Origin: Sulfidibacter corallicola
Lineage (GTDB): Bacteria; Acidobacteriota; Holophagae; Acanthopleuribacterales; Acanthopleuribacteraceae
DNA length: 64,000 nucleotides
Assembly (NCBI RefSeq): GCF_017498545.1
Contig: NZ_CP071793.1
Location: forward strand, 5,729,001 to 5,793,000
Direction: 5' to 3'
Shown: positions 16,498 to 26,000 of the stretch, piece by piece
Numbering within the stretch: position 1 is the stretch's first letter
Layout: every line of letters starts with the position of its first letter
Notes under the pieces: generated by a model
Told to the model about the DNA's origin: nothing
What the model saw: the letters and a program-made list of their open reading frames with translations, nothing else
The model's database searches: none
Position numbers and translations under genes: made by a program

Positions 16498-17049
16498 ATG
16501 TCGATTCCTTTCTCTATTATAAAAAAAACAACAGTAGCGGAGATTAATGCCTTGAGTCGACCTCAATCAGCGGTTCTTTCTCTCATTCGGTATGGGTTGA
16601 GTGGCACTTTCATCCTCTGGATACTCATGTGCCAAGCCTGCATGGAACAACTAGACCCAGAACCCGACAGCGCAACGAACGGGTGTTTTAAAGAAACCAG
16701 ATTTTGGGTGATCGTCAGTAAAGAATGTATCCTCATTTCGGATGGGGTTGAAGATTTGGGCGTCATTTCCAAAGAAGATTTTGCAAAGTATGTCGTGCTT
16801 TGGCATGACCAATTGATCGCGGAAGCAGAAAAAAACCAACCAGGGTCGCCAAGTTTTTTCGAGAATGGCAAACCCAGGGCTGCCATCCGAATTTCAGATA
16901 GTGTGCCCCCTGCCGAAATCGAAGGCATCGTTTCCATGGTTCGAAGCGCTGGTTACCACATCAAATTGTTTCCACCTTTCTCCGAGGGCTCCGGTGATCG
17001 TTGTAACCTACCGACTGCATCGCTGTTACCTGAAATCGCCGATAAATGA
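16498..17049 (+). CDS. ExbD/TolR-like membrane-anchored protein
   Basis: The frame encodes a hydrophobic segment (LSGTFILWILMCQACMEQ) and then about 120 residues with the order seen in ExbD/TolR periplasmic domains: FWVIVSKECILISDGV, a helix, and PRAAIRISDSVPPAEIEGIV followed by MVRSAGYHIKLF. The base composition is more AT-rich than the surroundings. The start is uncertain: ATG at 16498 gives 183 residues but lacks a clear ribosome site, while an in-frame TTG at 16551 follows AGCGGAG. No ExbB/TolQ partner is near. The cysteines after the hydrophobic stretch could also mark a lipoprotein. Function is inferred from fold only. Confidence 0.45.
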   Translation: MSIPFSIIKKTTVAEINALSRPQSAVLSLIRYGLSGTFILWILMCQACMEQLDPEPDSATNGCFKETRFWVIVSKECILISDGVEDLGVISKEDFAKYVVLWHDQLIAEAEKNQPGSPSFFENGKPRAAIRISDSVPPAEIEGIVSMVRSAGYHIKLFPPFSEGSGDRCNLPTASLLPEIADK

Positions 17050-17094
17050 TCGGGCTAGGCGGATCTCTGAAATTACTTTGCCCGCAAGGCAGGA

Positions 17095-20000
17095 TCAGTT
17101 TTCGGTGGCGGCTGCTAGACGCTTTTGGGCGTCTCGCACGAGGTAGTGGTCTTCCCCGAGGCGGTCGACCAATGTGCGATGGGCACGCCCTAATAGGCTG
17201 AGCCCATCGCGCTTCCGCCCGAGATCGACCAGAATGCGGCCTTTGATCGAGGCGGCGACCTGGTGGGATTCGTGGGTGTCGGGCAGCGCAGCGGTGTAGA
17301 TGGCGGTGGCTTCCTCGACCAGGGACAGCGCCCGATCCGGCCGTTCGAGGTCGGCGTTGGCAATCGCCAGCGGGAGGAGTGCGGCGGCTACCTCCGGATG
17401 TGCGTCGCCCAGGCTTCGACGCCGTAGGTCGAGCACATTCTCCAATTCGGTTTTGGCGCCGTTCACGTCCTGGCGTCGCATTTTCAGGAGAGCCCGTTCC
17501 AGGCCCACCGACGCCCCAAGCAAGGGGTTCTGTAAATCGCGGGCCGCTTCGTGGGCTTCGCTGAGTAAGGTTTCGATCTGTCCGATGTCGGCATCGCGTT
17601 GGTCTCCACGTAGCAGTACCGCCGCCAAGCCTTTGTGGATGGGAATCAGGTCCTCTTTCTCGATGGACGGTTGGGCTTCGCTCGTGGCCAGTGCTTTCCG
17701 ATAGTAAGACTCCGCCTGCCTCAAATCGCCCGAAACGAGATAGAATTCGCCGGTTTGCCACAAACTGGCTATAAATTGACGGTGATCTTCGCCGAGCTTG
17801 TTCCGGAACAGTTCCAGGGACTTGTGATAGTGGGTTTCGGCGGAGGGGTAATCGCCGGTTCTCATGAGAACATCGGCCAGCCTGCTCAGATTCATGGCCA
17901 CGGTGGGATGGCCGTCTCCGTGGAGTTCGGTGTACCCGGCGAGCACTTGGCGGATAAGCGGCTCCGCGGCAGCGTATTCGGCTTTTTTCGCGAGCAGGTC
18001 TGCCAGGTTTTCGAGGGTGCCGATGGACCTGGGGTGGGTTTTCCCCAACAGGTCGGTGCGCATGGCGAGGGCCCGCTGGAAGATGGGTTCGGCGGCGGCG
18101 TAATCGCCCTTTTCGACGAGCATGCAAGCCAGGTTGTGGAGGGACGTGGCCAGATAGGGATGGGCGTCCCCCAACTGGCTTCTGTAGATGGCGAGTGCCT
18201 TGCGCAGCAGGGGTTCGGCGGCCGCGTAGTCACCCATGTCCCACAAAATGTTCGCGAGGTTGTTGAGGCTCGCCCCCACTTTGGGATGGTCTTCCCCCAG
18301 GCGCTCGATGCGCATGGCGAGCGATTGCCGGGAGAGCGGCTCGGCGGCGGCGTGATCGCCCCTTTTCCGGAGAAGAAGCGCGAGGTTGTGGAGACTGTCG
18401 CTGACGCGTGGATGGTTTTTTCCCAGCATCGCCGTTTGAATCTCCAAGGCCTGGCGAAGAAGGGGCTCGGCGGCGGCGTAGTTGCCTTTGCTCCAGTGAA
18501 GGATCGCGAGGTTGTTGAGGCTCGAGGCCACGCTCGGGTGGGTTTCGCCCAGGAGCGCAATGCGCATGTCGAGCGCCCGTCGATACAGGGGTTCGGCATT
18601 GGTGTAGTCGCCCTTTTTCCGGAAAAGGATGGCCAAGTGATTGAGGCTGCCGGCCACTTCGGGATGGTTGTCGCCCAATCGTTCGGTTTGAAGGGTGAGC
18701 GCCTGGCGGTAGAGGGGCTCGGCGGCGGCATAGTCGCCCTTGGCTTCCTGGAGCATCGCGAGGTTGTTGAGGGCGAGGGCCACCTGGGGATGCCGCTCGC
18801 CCAGCAGGTCGCGGGTCAGGGTCAAGGCCCGATGCAACAGGGGCTCGGCGGCGCCATAGTCACCTCTCGCCTGGAGCAGTTCGCCGGATCGCGTCAGGCA
18901 GCCGATGAGGTGGGGATGGCGTGGCCCGAAACGATTGCGGTAAATGTTTTCGGCTTGGTCGAATCGTCGTGCGGCTTGTGGGTAATCGCCCTTTTTTTGG
19001 TGTTGGATGCCGAGCATCGCGTAGGTTGCCGCGACCTCTGAGTGCTCCTCGCCGTAGTGGTTCCGCTGTAGGGTCAGCAGCTCGCGTAGCTCGCCGATGG
19101 ATTTGTCGTAAAAGCCCAGCGCCGATTGCAGGGCGGCCCGGTCGCGAAGCAATGCCAAACGTTCGCCGATGGCCTCTTCGGTGTTGGGTAGATGGGTGGT
19201 GGCCCGTTCATAGGCCTTGTCGGCATTGAGGTAGTGACCGAGCTGGAACCAGAGGCGACCGCGGGCGTGCTCCAAGCGGGCGATCTGCAAAGGGCTCGCC
19301 TTGGCCTCCAGGCGTTCCGCAAGGTGATCCAATCGGGCCTGCATGCCTTCGTAATCGCCTTCGGTTTCCAGGGTGCGGATCAATTCCCAGGGAGCCTGGT
19401 TCTCATCGGTCATTGGGGCGTCGGCATGGGCGACGGCCCCTTCGAGCAGTTCCCGCGAAATCGCGTGGTGGCCCAATTTGCGGTAGACCCGGCCCATGGT
19501 GGTCATGAGGCGCGCTTGGATCTCCGGCTGGTCCGCCAGGCTCCGGTCGATTTGGTGCCGGCCGTTTTCCATGACTTCGAACGCGGTGACCTCCCCGCCG
19601 CGCGCCAGGTCCGGATCGACGTGATCAAACATCGACAGCATGAAGTCGGTCACGCGTTCCGCCGTTTGCCGTTCCCTGTCGACGGCATCGCGTTCGCGGA
19701 GGATCAGAGCCCGTTGAAAAAAGGCAAAGGCCGCGAGGAGGAGGGCGAAGGCCGAGGCCACGACCGCCTGATTGCGGCGCCGGCGCAAACGCGCGATCGT
19801 GGCTTCCCGGGCGTGGACTTCCTTTTCCGCCAGGGCGACTCCCGCGGCGACGAATGCCCGTTCCAGATCGGTCAGGTGGTCCGCTTCCCGCGTCACCAGG
19901 TCCTTCATTTGGTAGAGCGGACCGCCGCGCAAGAGATGATCTTCGTCGCGATTCGCCGCTTCCCAAGTCGCCGCGGCGCGACGCAGGCGATGAATCAGTC

Positions 20001-22803
20001 GCGCCGTTTCGCGGTCTTCGGCCATCCACTCGCCAATCCGGTGCCATCGGCGGATCAGGGCTTCGTGCGCGACGTCGACGATGTCCAGGTCTCTGCCCTC
20101 GTCTCGGGTGCCGGTCAACAACCGCGAGGCGGTCCAGCGCTGCAGCAGGGGTTCCACCCGCTCGCCGCCCACCGCGATCAGCTCCTCCTTGGTGGCGCGG
20201 CGCCGGGAGTCCTCGACGCCCTCGCCGGGCTGGACCAGGCAGAGTGCGAACATCCTGCGCAGGACATGGCGGCCAGCCGCGTCCACCGCGCCATATTCGT
20301 TTTCGGCTCGCTTGGCGAGCGCGCCTTCGATGCCGCCGATTTCGTCGTAGGCGGCCTGGGTGAGAAGCCCCTCCTGGTGACGCTCGTAAAGCTCGAGGAG
20401 TGCGTGTTCCAGCAAGGGCAACTCACCGGGGGAGCCGGCCACATCGTCCAAGATTCGGTTCAGGAGGCCCGGCTCCAACGTGAGCCCGGCCAAGGCGGCG
20501 GGACACTCGATCGACCTCGCCAGTTCCTCGCGATTCATGGGCGGTACCTGCATCAGGTGATCGATCACGTAGTTGTTCAGGTCGGGGTAGGCGGCGCATT
20601 TGCCCAAAAAATCGGAGCGCATGGTCAGCAGCACACTCAAGTAGGGTTTGGGCCGGTCCACGGCATAACAGAGGCCCGCCACGAACGCGGCTCGTTCCGC
20701 ATCGTTTTCGGCGAGTGTGAACACTTCTTCGAACTGATCGATGACAAGACAGAGCTTTTTCTTTTTGGTGATTTCCAAGATTTCGCGGGCAATGAAGTGA
20801 AGGGCTTCGGCCGATCCCGAAAGGCGGTTGTACCATTGCTCGGTCGGCAGGTTCAGGTTCGCGCCGCCGAACAACCCGCGAAGCGCGAAGACCAACTCTT
20901 CGATGGGCCGACGGTCGGGTTTGAACAGCAACACCTCTTGGTTCCGCTCGCGCAGCCAGGGGATGACGCCGGCCTGCACGATGGACGACTTACCACTGCC
21001 GGAAGGACCCAGGACGGCACCAAAGGCGTGGTCGGTCATGTAGGAGGTGATGCGCTGGATCAGCGATTCGCGACCGAAAAACAGGTGGCGGTCTTCTTCG
21101 CGGAAGACTTCCAAACCTCGAAAAGGGCAAAGGCCGGTCGGTTCAGGCCGATCCAGTCGATGGACCAGATTTCCCTCGATGCGGCTCGCCAACCGTTTCA
21201 TGTTCGTTTCATCGACGTCGTCCAGACCGACCCAGGCCAGGCCACGCAGGAAAACCGGTAATTCGCTTTGTTTGTCGGGAAGGCGGGCGCCCGGTAGCAG
21301 TAGGGGAATGAAATCGAGGGAAGCCTTGTGATAACCGAGAAGATCTCGCATCGCCGGTTCCTCGTCCCACGGCGTGAGGCCCCGCTTGGTGGAAGCGGGT
21401 CCCTGGCACACGATACAGGTCCGGGTCCGCGGCAACGCGCGTTCCCATTCGCTCGAAATATGGGTGCGGGATCGCTCGGAGGCTTGCCAGACCTTCAGGT
21501 TTGCCGGGCCCTCCAGGTAGTCGGCCAGGATGGCTACCGTTTCCGTGTCTCGGGGATGGTGCCAAAACAGGGCGTCGAACGTTTTTTCAACGGTGGCTTT
21601 TTCGGTGTGATTGAGGCCCGCCATGACCTGATCGAGGCCGTCGATCAGCTCTTTGGCGCTACGGTAACGCTTGTCGAGATCGGGATCGAGCATGCGACGC
21701 AATACGTAGCCCAATCCCTCTGGTAGGGGATCCAGCGGGGCGTGCGAAGCCTCGCCGTGGGATTCGGACATCGAAGGGGGCGACTCTGAATCCTCGGCTC
21801 GTTCCGGATCGGGACCGGGACCGGGATCCGAATCGGATGTCTCGCGATCGTGCGCCATGATGGGGGTATCCAGGGTCGGTGCCTCGTCGTCACTGTCGAA
21901 GGCCGGAGGGGGATTTCGCTCGAATTGGAGCGGGAGGTCGCGCAGGGTCTGTTGGTACCGAAACGAATAGGCGAATCCCCGTCCCTTGGACATGAGCTGG
22001 GAAACGGCCTCCAGCGGCGAGATTTCCATCCATCGCGGATGTTCGCCGGTGAGCATTTCCAGGAGCACGATGCCCAGGGAATACAGGTCGGAAGCCGCGG
22101 TCGGCAGCTCTCCCATAAACTGTTCCGGTGAGGCATAGGCCGGTGTCATCGGCGAATCGCCAACGGCGGTCAGGGAGGCTTCATTGGGGTTTTCCCGGTG
22201 GGCGATGCCGAAATCCAACAGCTTGGGCTCTCCTGTGCGGTCCATCATCAGATTGTTGGGTTTGATGTCGCGGTGAACGACACCCGCCCCATGGGCAAAA
22301 CCCAGGGCTACCGCCACCTTGCGAATCACCTGCAACAGGTCGTACAACGCCGGGTGACTGTTGGTGCACCAATGGTCGATGGTCTGGCCGTCGATGTACT
22401 CCATGAGGAAATAGGGTTGGCCGGTGTCCGTGTTGCCCGCATCGAGCAAGGTCGCGATGTGGGGGTGTTTCAAATCGGCAAGGATTTGGCGTTCCCGGCG
22501 AAATCGTTTCTGAAAATGGGGATGCAGCGCGTCGGGCCGGATCAGTTTGATGCAGACCGTCATGTCCAGAACGCCGTCGTCGCGATGGGCGAGATAGACC
22601 GAGCCCATGCCGCCGCGACCCAGCTCCCGTTCGATCCGATAGGCACTGACCCGGGTCCCGATCATCATTTGCGACAGACAGGCTCCGGCGAGGTTCTCGT
22701 CGTCGCCACAGATGCGACGAACGTAGGCGTCGCGTTCATTCGGCGGTAGGCTTTTGGCCTCGGCGACAATCTCACGGACGTCATCTGGGATTTTTCGATC
22801 CAT
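17095..22803 (-). CDS. Ser/Thr protein kinase fused to STAND NTPase, membrane helix and TPR array
   Basis: This 1902-residue protein has a complete Hanks kinase at its N-terminus (GRGGMGSVY at 62-70, Lys86, HRDIKPNN at 177-184, DFG at 197-199), an acidic proline-rich linker, a novel-STAND P-loop NTPase from about 560 (CPFRGLEVFREEDRHLFFGR, GPSGSGKSS near 600, LVIDQFEEVF), a membrane helix near 1016 (VVASAFALLLAAFAFF) and about 15 kinesin-light-chain-like TPR units of 42 residues (GDYAAAEPLYRQAL) to the end. It probably senses a ligand through the TPR side and signals by phosphorylation. The start at 22803 follows GGGGGA; an upstream ATG lacks a site. It lies 233 bases after the RHS gene on the same strand. 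Confidence 0.85.
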   Translation of the reverse strand: MDRKIPDDVREIVAEAKSLPPNERDAYVRRICGDDENLAGACLSQMMIGTRVSAYRIERELGRGGMGSVYLAHRDDGVLDMTVCIKLIRPDALHPHFQKRFRRERQILADLKHPHIATLLDAGNTDTGQPYFLMEYIDGQTIDHWCTNSHPALYDLLQVIRKVAVALGFAHGAGVVHRDIKPNNLMMDRTGEPKLLDFGIAHRENPNEASLTAVGDSPMTPAYASPEQFMGELPTAASDLYSLGIVLLEMLTGEHPRWMEISPLEAVSQLMSKGRGFAYSFRYQQTLRDLPLQFERNPPPAFDSDDEAPTLDTPIMAHDRETSDSDPGPGPDPERAEDSESPPSMSESHGEASHAPLDPLPEGLGYVLRRMLDPDLDKRYRSAKELIDGLDQVMAGLNHTEKATVEKTFDALFWHHPRDTETVAILADYLEGPANLKVWQASERSRTHISSEWERALPRTRTCIVCQGPASTKRGLTPWDEEPAMRDLLGYHKASLDFIPLLLPGARLPDKQSELPVFLRGLAWVGLDDVDETNMKRLASRIEGNLVHRLDRPEPTGLCPFRGLEVFREEDRHLFFGRESLIQRITSYMTDHAFGAVLGPSGSGKSSIVQAGVIPWLRERNQEVLLFKPDRRPIEELVFALRGLFGGANLNLPTEQWYNRLSGSAEALHFIAREILEITKKKKLCLVIDQFEEVFTLAENDAERAAFVAGLCYAVDRPKPYLSVLLTMRSDFLGKCAAYPDLNNYVIDHLMQVPPMNREELARSIECPAALAGLTLEPGLLNRILDDVAGSPGELPLLEHALLELYERHQEGLLTQAAYDEIGGIEGALAKRAENEYGAVDAAGRHVLRRMFALCLVQPGEGVEDSRRRATKEELIAVGGERVEPLLQRWTASRLLTGTRDEGRDLDIVDVAHEALIRRWHRIGEWMAEDRETARLIHRLRRAAATWEAANRDEDHLLRGGPLYQMKDLVTREADHLTDLERAFVAAGVALAEKEVHAREATIARLRRRRNQAVVASAFALLLAAFAFFQRALILRERDAVDRERQTAERVTDFMLSMFDHVDPDLARGGEVTAFEVMENGRHQIDRSLADQPEIQARLMTTMGRVYRKLGHHAISRELLEGAVAHADAPMTDENQAPWELIRTLETEGDYEGMQARLDHLAERLEAKASPLQIARLEHARGRLWFQLGHYLNADKAYERATTHLPNTEEAIGERLALLRDRAALQSALGFYDKSIGELRELLTLQRNHYGEEHSEVAATYAMLGIQHQKKGDYPQAARRFDQAENIYRNRFGPRHPHLIGCLTRSGELLQARGDYGAAEPLLHRALTLTRDLLGERHPQVALALNNLAMLQEAKGDYAAAEPLYRQALTLQTERLGDNHPEVAGSLNHLAILFRKKGDYTNAEPLYRRALDMRIALLGETHPSVASSLNNLAILHWSKGNYAAAEPLLRQALEIQTAMLGKNHPRVSDSLHNLALLLRKRGDHAAAEPLSRQSLAMRIERLGEDHPKVGASLNNLANILWDMGDYAAAEPLLRKALAIYRSQLGDAHPYLATSLHNLACMLVEKGDYAAAEPIFQRALAMRTDLLGKTHPRSIGTLENLADLLAKKAEYAAAEPLIRQVLAGYTELHGDGHPTVAMNLSRLADVLMRTGDYPSAETHYHKSLELFRNKLGEDHRQFIASLWQTGEFYLVSGDLRQAESYYRKALATSEAQPSIEKEDLIPIHKGLAAVLLRGDQRDADIGQIETLLSEAHEAARDLQNPLLGASVGLERALLKMRRQDVNGAKTELENVLDLRRRSLGDAHPEVAAALLPLAIANADLERPDRALSLVEEATAIYTAALPDTHESHQVAASIKGRILVDLGRKRDGLSLLGRAHRTLVDRLGEDHYLVRDAQKRLAAATEN

Positions 22804-23036
22804 GGTTCCCCCGAGGAAGAGGCCGTTGGGTTCCATGTATGCGGGTGATGAATGAAGGGTTCCGGTAATTTGTTTCGAGCACGGGATCGAAGGGACGCGA
22901 CCGGCTTTTCGGATCGATCGGTTCGGTCTTTCGTGGCTGGCTGGGGCGGCCTACCACCCGGTCGGTGCTTGTTTGGAGACGATCCGGGAGTCCCGACGGG
23001 GGAGAGGTGGTGACTCCCAGGATCGATGCGTTTCGA

Positions 23037-26000
23037 TTAATTGTCGGTGCTGGCTTTCTCCCGTTGCGCCTTGTCGAAGAGGACGTCCTCGAGTAGCGCA
23101 TCGCGCATGTGGAAGGACACGCCGCCTTCGCCTTCCGTGTTGGGGCCCCACTGCTGTTCGGTCTGGATCTTGGGATTGTTGACGTCGAGGGTGGCGTGCA
23201 GATCGATGATGACCGTGTGGCGTTTGTATCCCAGCCCGACCTTGGTGTTGGATGCGTCGCGCCAACTGACGATGACGGCCCAGTGGGTGGCGGTCACATA
23301 TCCGCTCCGTTTGATTTGGCTGGCCACCACCGGCCCACCGTTGAACACGATGTTCGCGTTGTTGATCGCTTCCACGATGGCCTCGGCCACGCCGTGGCAT
23401 AGGAACTGGCTCAGGTTCTTGTTCTTTTGCACCTCGTCGAAGCCGAAGGTGTCGATCATGGCGTAATTGCGCTTGGAACCGGCGGAGTAAAAGGGATTCC
23501 AACCGTAGTCGTTGGTATCGTGACCGCGATTGCGGACCTCCACATCCGTCGCCACGACCTGCTTCAGCGAGTCCATCAGCTCGGTGTTGGTCTGGGGGTT
23601 GCGGTTGATTTCGGTGTTGCTTGCGGCGGCATCGTTCCCGGTGGGGTCGATGTGGGAGATGGGATTGTCGAAGGCGTATTGGTAGGGGTTCAAGGTGATC
23701 GGCCGCTGGAGATCCGGAGGCGCGGGGTCGCGGCTGAGGAACCGTGCCGTCACCGAATCGTAGAAGCGGGCCCGCATGTGGTAGAGGTGTTCTCCTTCCC
23801 GGCGCACGCCCTTTTCACCCACGAAAGTGAACGGTTGGGTACTGGCACCCTGGCGCGCGACCACCCGACCGTAGGGCGCGTAGGCGTAAGCGTCCGTGAC
23901 CGCGCCGGCGGCATCGGTCAGGGCGATCGTGGAACCGGTCGCATCGAAATGGTAGTGGCTGACCGCGTTGCCGTCGATTGGGTCGATGGCGTAGAGCAAA
24001 TCGCCGTCCGGTGTCCAGACGTAGAAGCGGACGAACTGCTGGGCGTTGTCGTCGCGCTCGGCGACGATCGGGTCCAGCCGAATCCCGTAGTTGCGATAGA
24101 AGCGACGGGTGACGCCGGACTCGGTCCTGCTGACCAATTCGCCGATCCCGTTGTAATTGAAGGTGATGGTGCCGATCGAAGCCAGGCGGCCGGCGTCGTC
24201 CCAGACCTGGGCGGTGCCCCGCCGCGTGGTTTGTCGACCGCGGAGATCGTAGGCGTATCCGTCCGAGGTCACCTGGGCCGCGCTGTCGTAGCTGAAATCC
24301 TCGGTGCCCTCGAATCCTTGGAGGCCTGGCGTCAAGGGTTCGTCGACCTCGATACCGGTGATCTGACCGGCTGCATCGCGGGTGTATCGGCGATCCACGA
24401 TCGATCCGTGCCGAATGCGTGACATGCGTGAGGCGGCGTCCCACTCGAGGGTGGTGTTCACGCCATTGGGACGGGTCACGCCGACGAGTCTGAAATCGTT
24501 GTCATAGGTGAGGTCCAGCGTGGTGTTGGTCAGGCTGTCGCTGACCTGCGTCACCAGCTCGGTGACGGGATCGTAGGTGTAGGTAACCGTGAAAAGCCCG
24601 TCGTCGTAGCTGATCGAGGCCAGCCTGCCGCCGTCGTCGTAGCTGGCTCCGAAGAGGATGCCGCGATCGTCCGTGGAACTGGTGACTCTCCCTTCGGCAT
24701 CCCAGGTGAGGGTCAGGTCGTCGGTCGTGAGCATGCGGCCCAGCGCGTCGTAGGTGAAGTTCAGGTCCGTTCCGTCGGTGTACTGCTCGCGTGTGACCCT
24801 GCCGCGCCCGTCGAACGTACGTTGCAGGGTGCGGCTGTCCGGATAGGTCACTGTTTCCTGCCGGCCCCTTTCGTCATAGCCGTATTGGGTGCCGTTGCCT
24901 AGCGGATCGGTGTCCACCGCGGCGCGGCCCATGGTGGTGACATCGCGGTCCCACACGTTGCCGTTGAGGTCGGTCAGTTCGTCGAGCTGCTGCATGCCGT
25001 CGTAGCTGTACTGCGCTCGAGAACCCAAGGGGGTGGTCACCTCGGAGAGCATGCCGCGTGGGTCGTAACTGTAGCTTTTGGTGCGCGTCAGCGGATCCGT
25101 GATCGAGCCGATCCGACCCATCGGATCGCGGGCCACGGTGGTCGTTCGATTCAATTCGTCGGTGATGCCGGTCAATTGGCCGACCCGGTTGTAGGCGTAG
25201 GCTTTGGTGCGGCCCAGCGGGCTGGTGATCGTGAGTGGGCGCCCGTGTGCGTCGTAGGTGGAGGAGAACGTTTGGCCGCCGCTGGTCGTGTCGGTCGCCC
25301 AACCCCGGCTGTCGTAGCTGTAGCTGGTCGTGATGCCGTTGGCGTCGGTGGTCGAAGCCGTTCGACCCATGGAATCGAAGGTGATCGTGGTGGTTTTGCC
25401 CAACCGATCCGTGATCGAGGCGATGCGGTCGAGGGCGTCGATCCCGTAGGTCGTCACCATGCTCGCCGGATCGGTGATCTGGGTCAGGACACCGTTGGCG
25501 TCGTAGCCGTAGGTATAGGTTTCGTCGTTCTCGTCGGTGAAAGAGGTGAGATGGTCTTCGGCATCGTAGGCGTAGCTCACCTGGTCCCCGCCTGGCAGGT
25601 CGCTGCGCGTCATGCGCTTGAAGGTGTCGTAATTGTAGGTGGTTACGCCCACATCGCTGTCGGTGTAGGTGCTCAGGGTGCCGTCGTTGGCATAGGTGTA
25701 GTCGCGATTGCCGCCCAATGGGTTGGCGAGGCGCGTCAATTGGCCTCGGCCGTTGTATTGGAAGGTCCATTGGAATCCGCCGCGATCGGTTCGGCTGGTC
25801 AGGTTCCCGTTCGCATCGTAGGCGAAGGTCTCGAAACTACCGTCGGCGTAATCCCGCCGCGTGCGGTTCTGGAAGGTGAAATCGACGGTGTCGCTGTTGT
25901 CCGGGTGGGTGAAGGTCTGAGGCTGAGCCGTGTAACTGTCGGTTTGGGTGTGTCCTTCCGCGTTGGTGAAGGCGGCCTTTTTGCCGGAGTTGGGCTCGTA

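Noticed and set aside
17300..19300. Regular repeats that might suggest a CRISPR array
   Set aside because: The repeats are 126 bases long, in frame and encode TPR units; there are no short identical repeats with unique spacers.
19192..21261. Plus-strand open frame of 689 codons inside the kinase gene
   Set aside because: Antisense to the STAND and TPR parts of the kinase; no ribosome site and no recognisable protein features.
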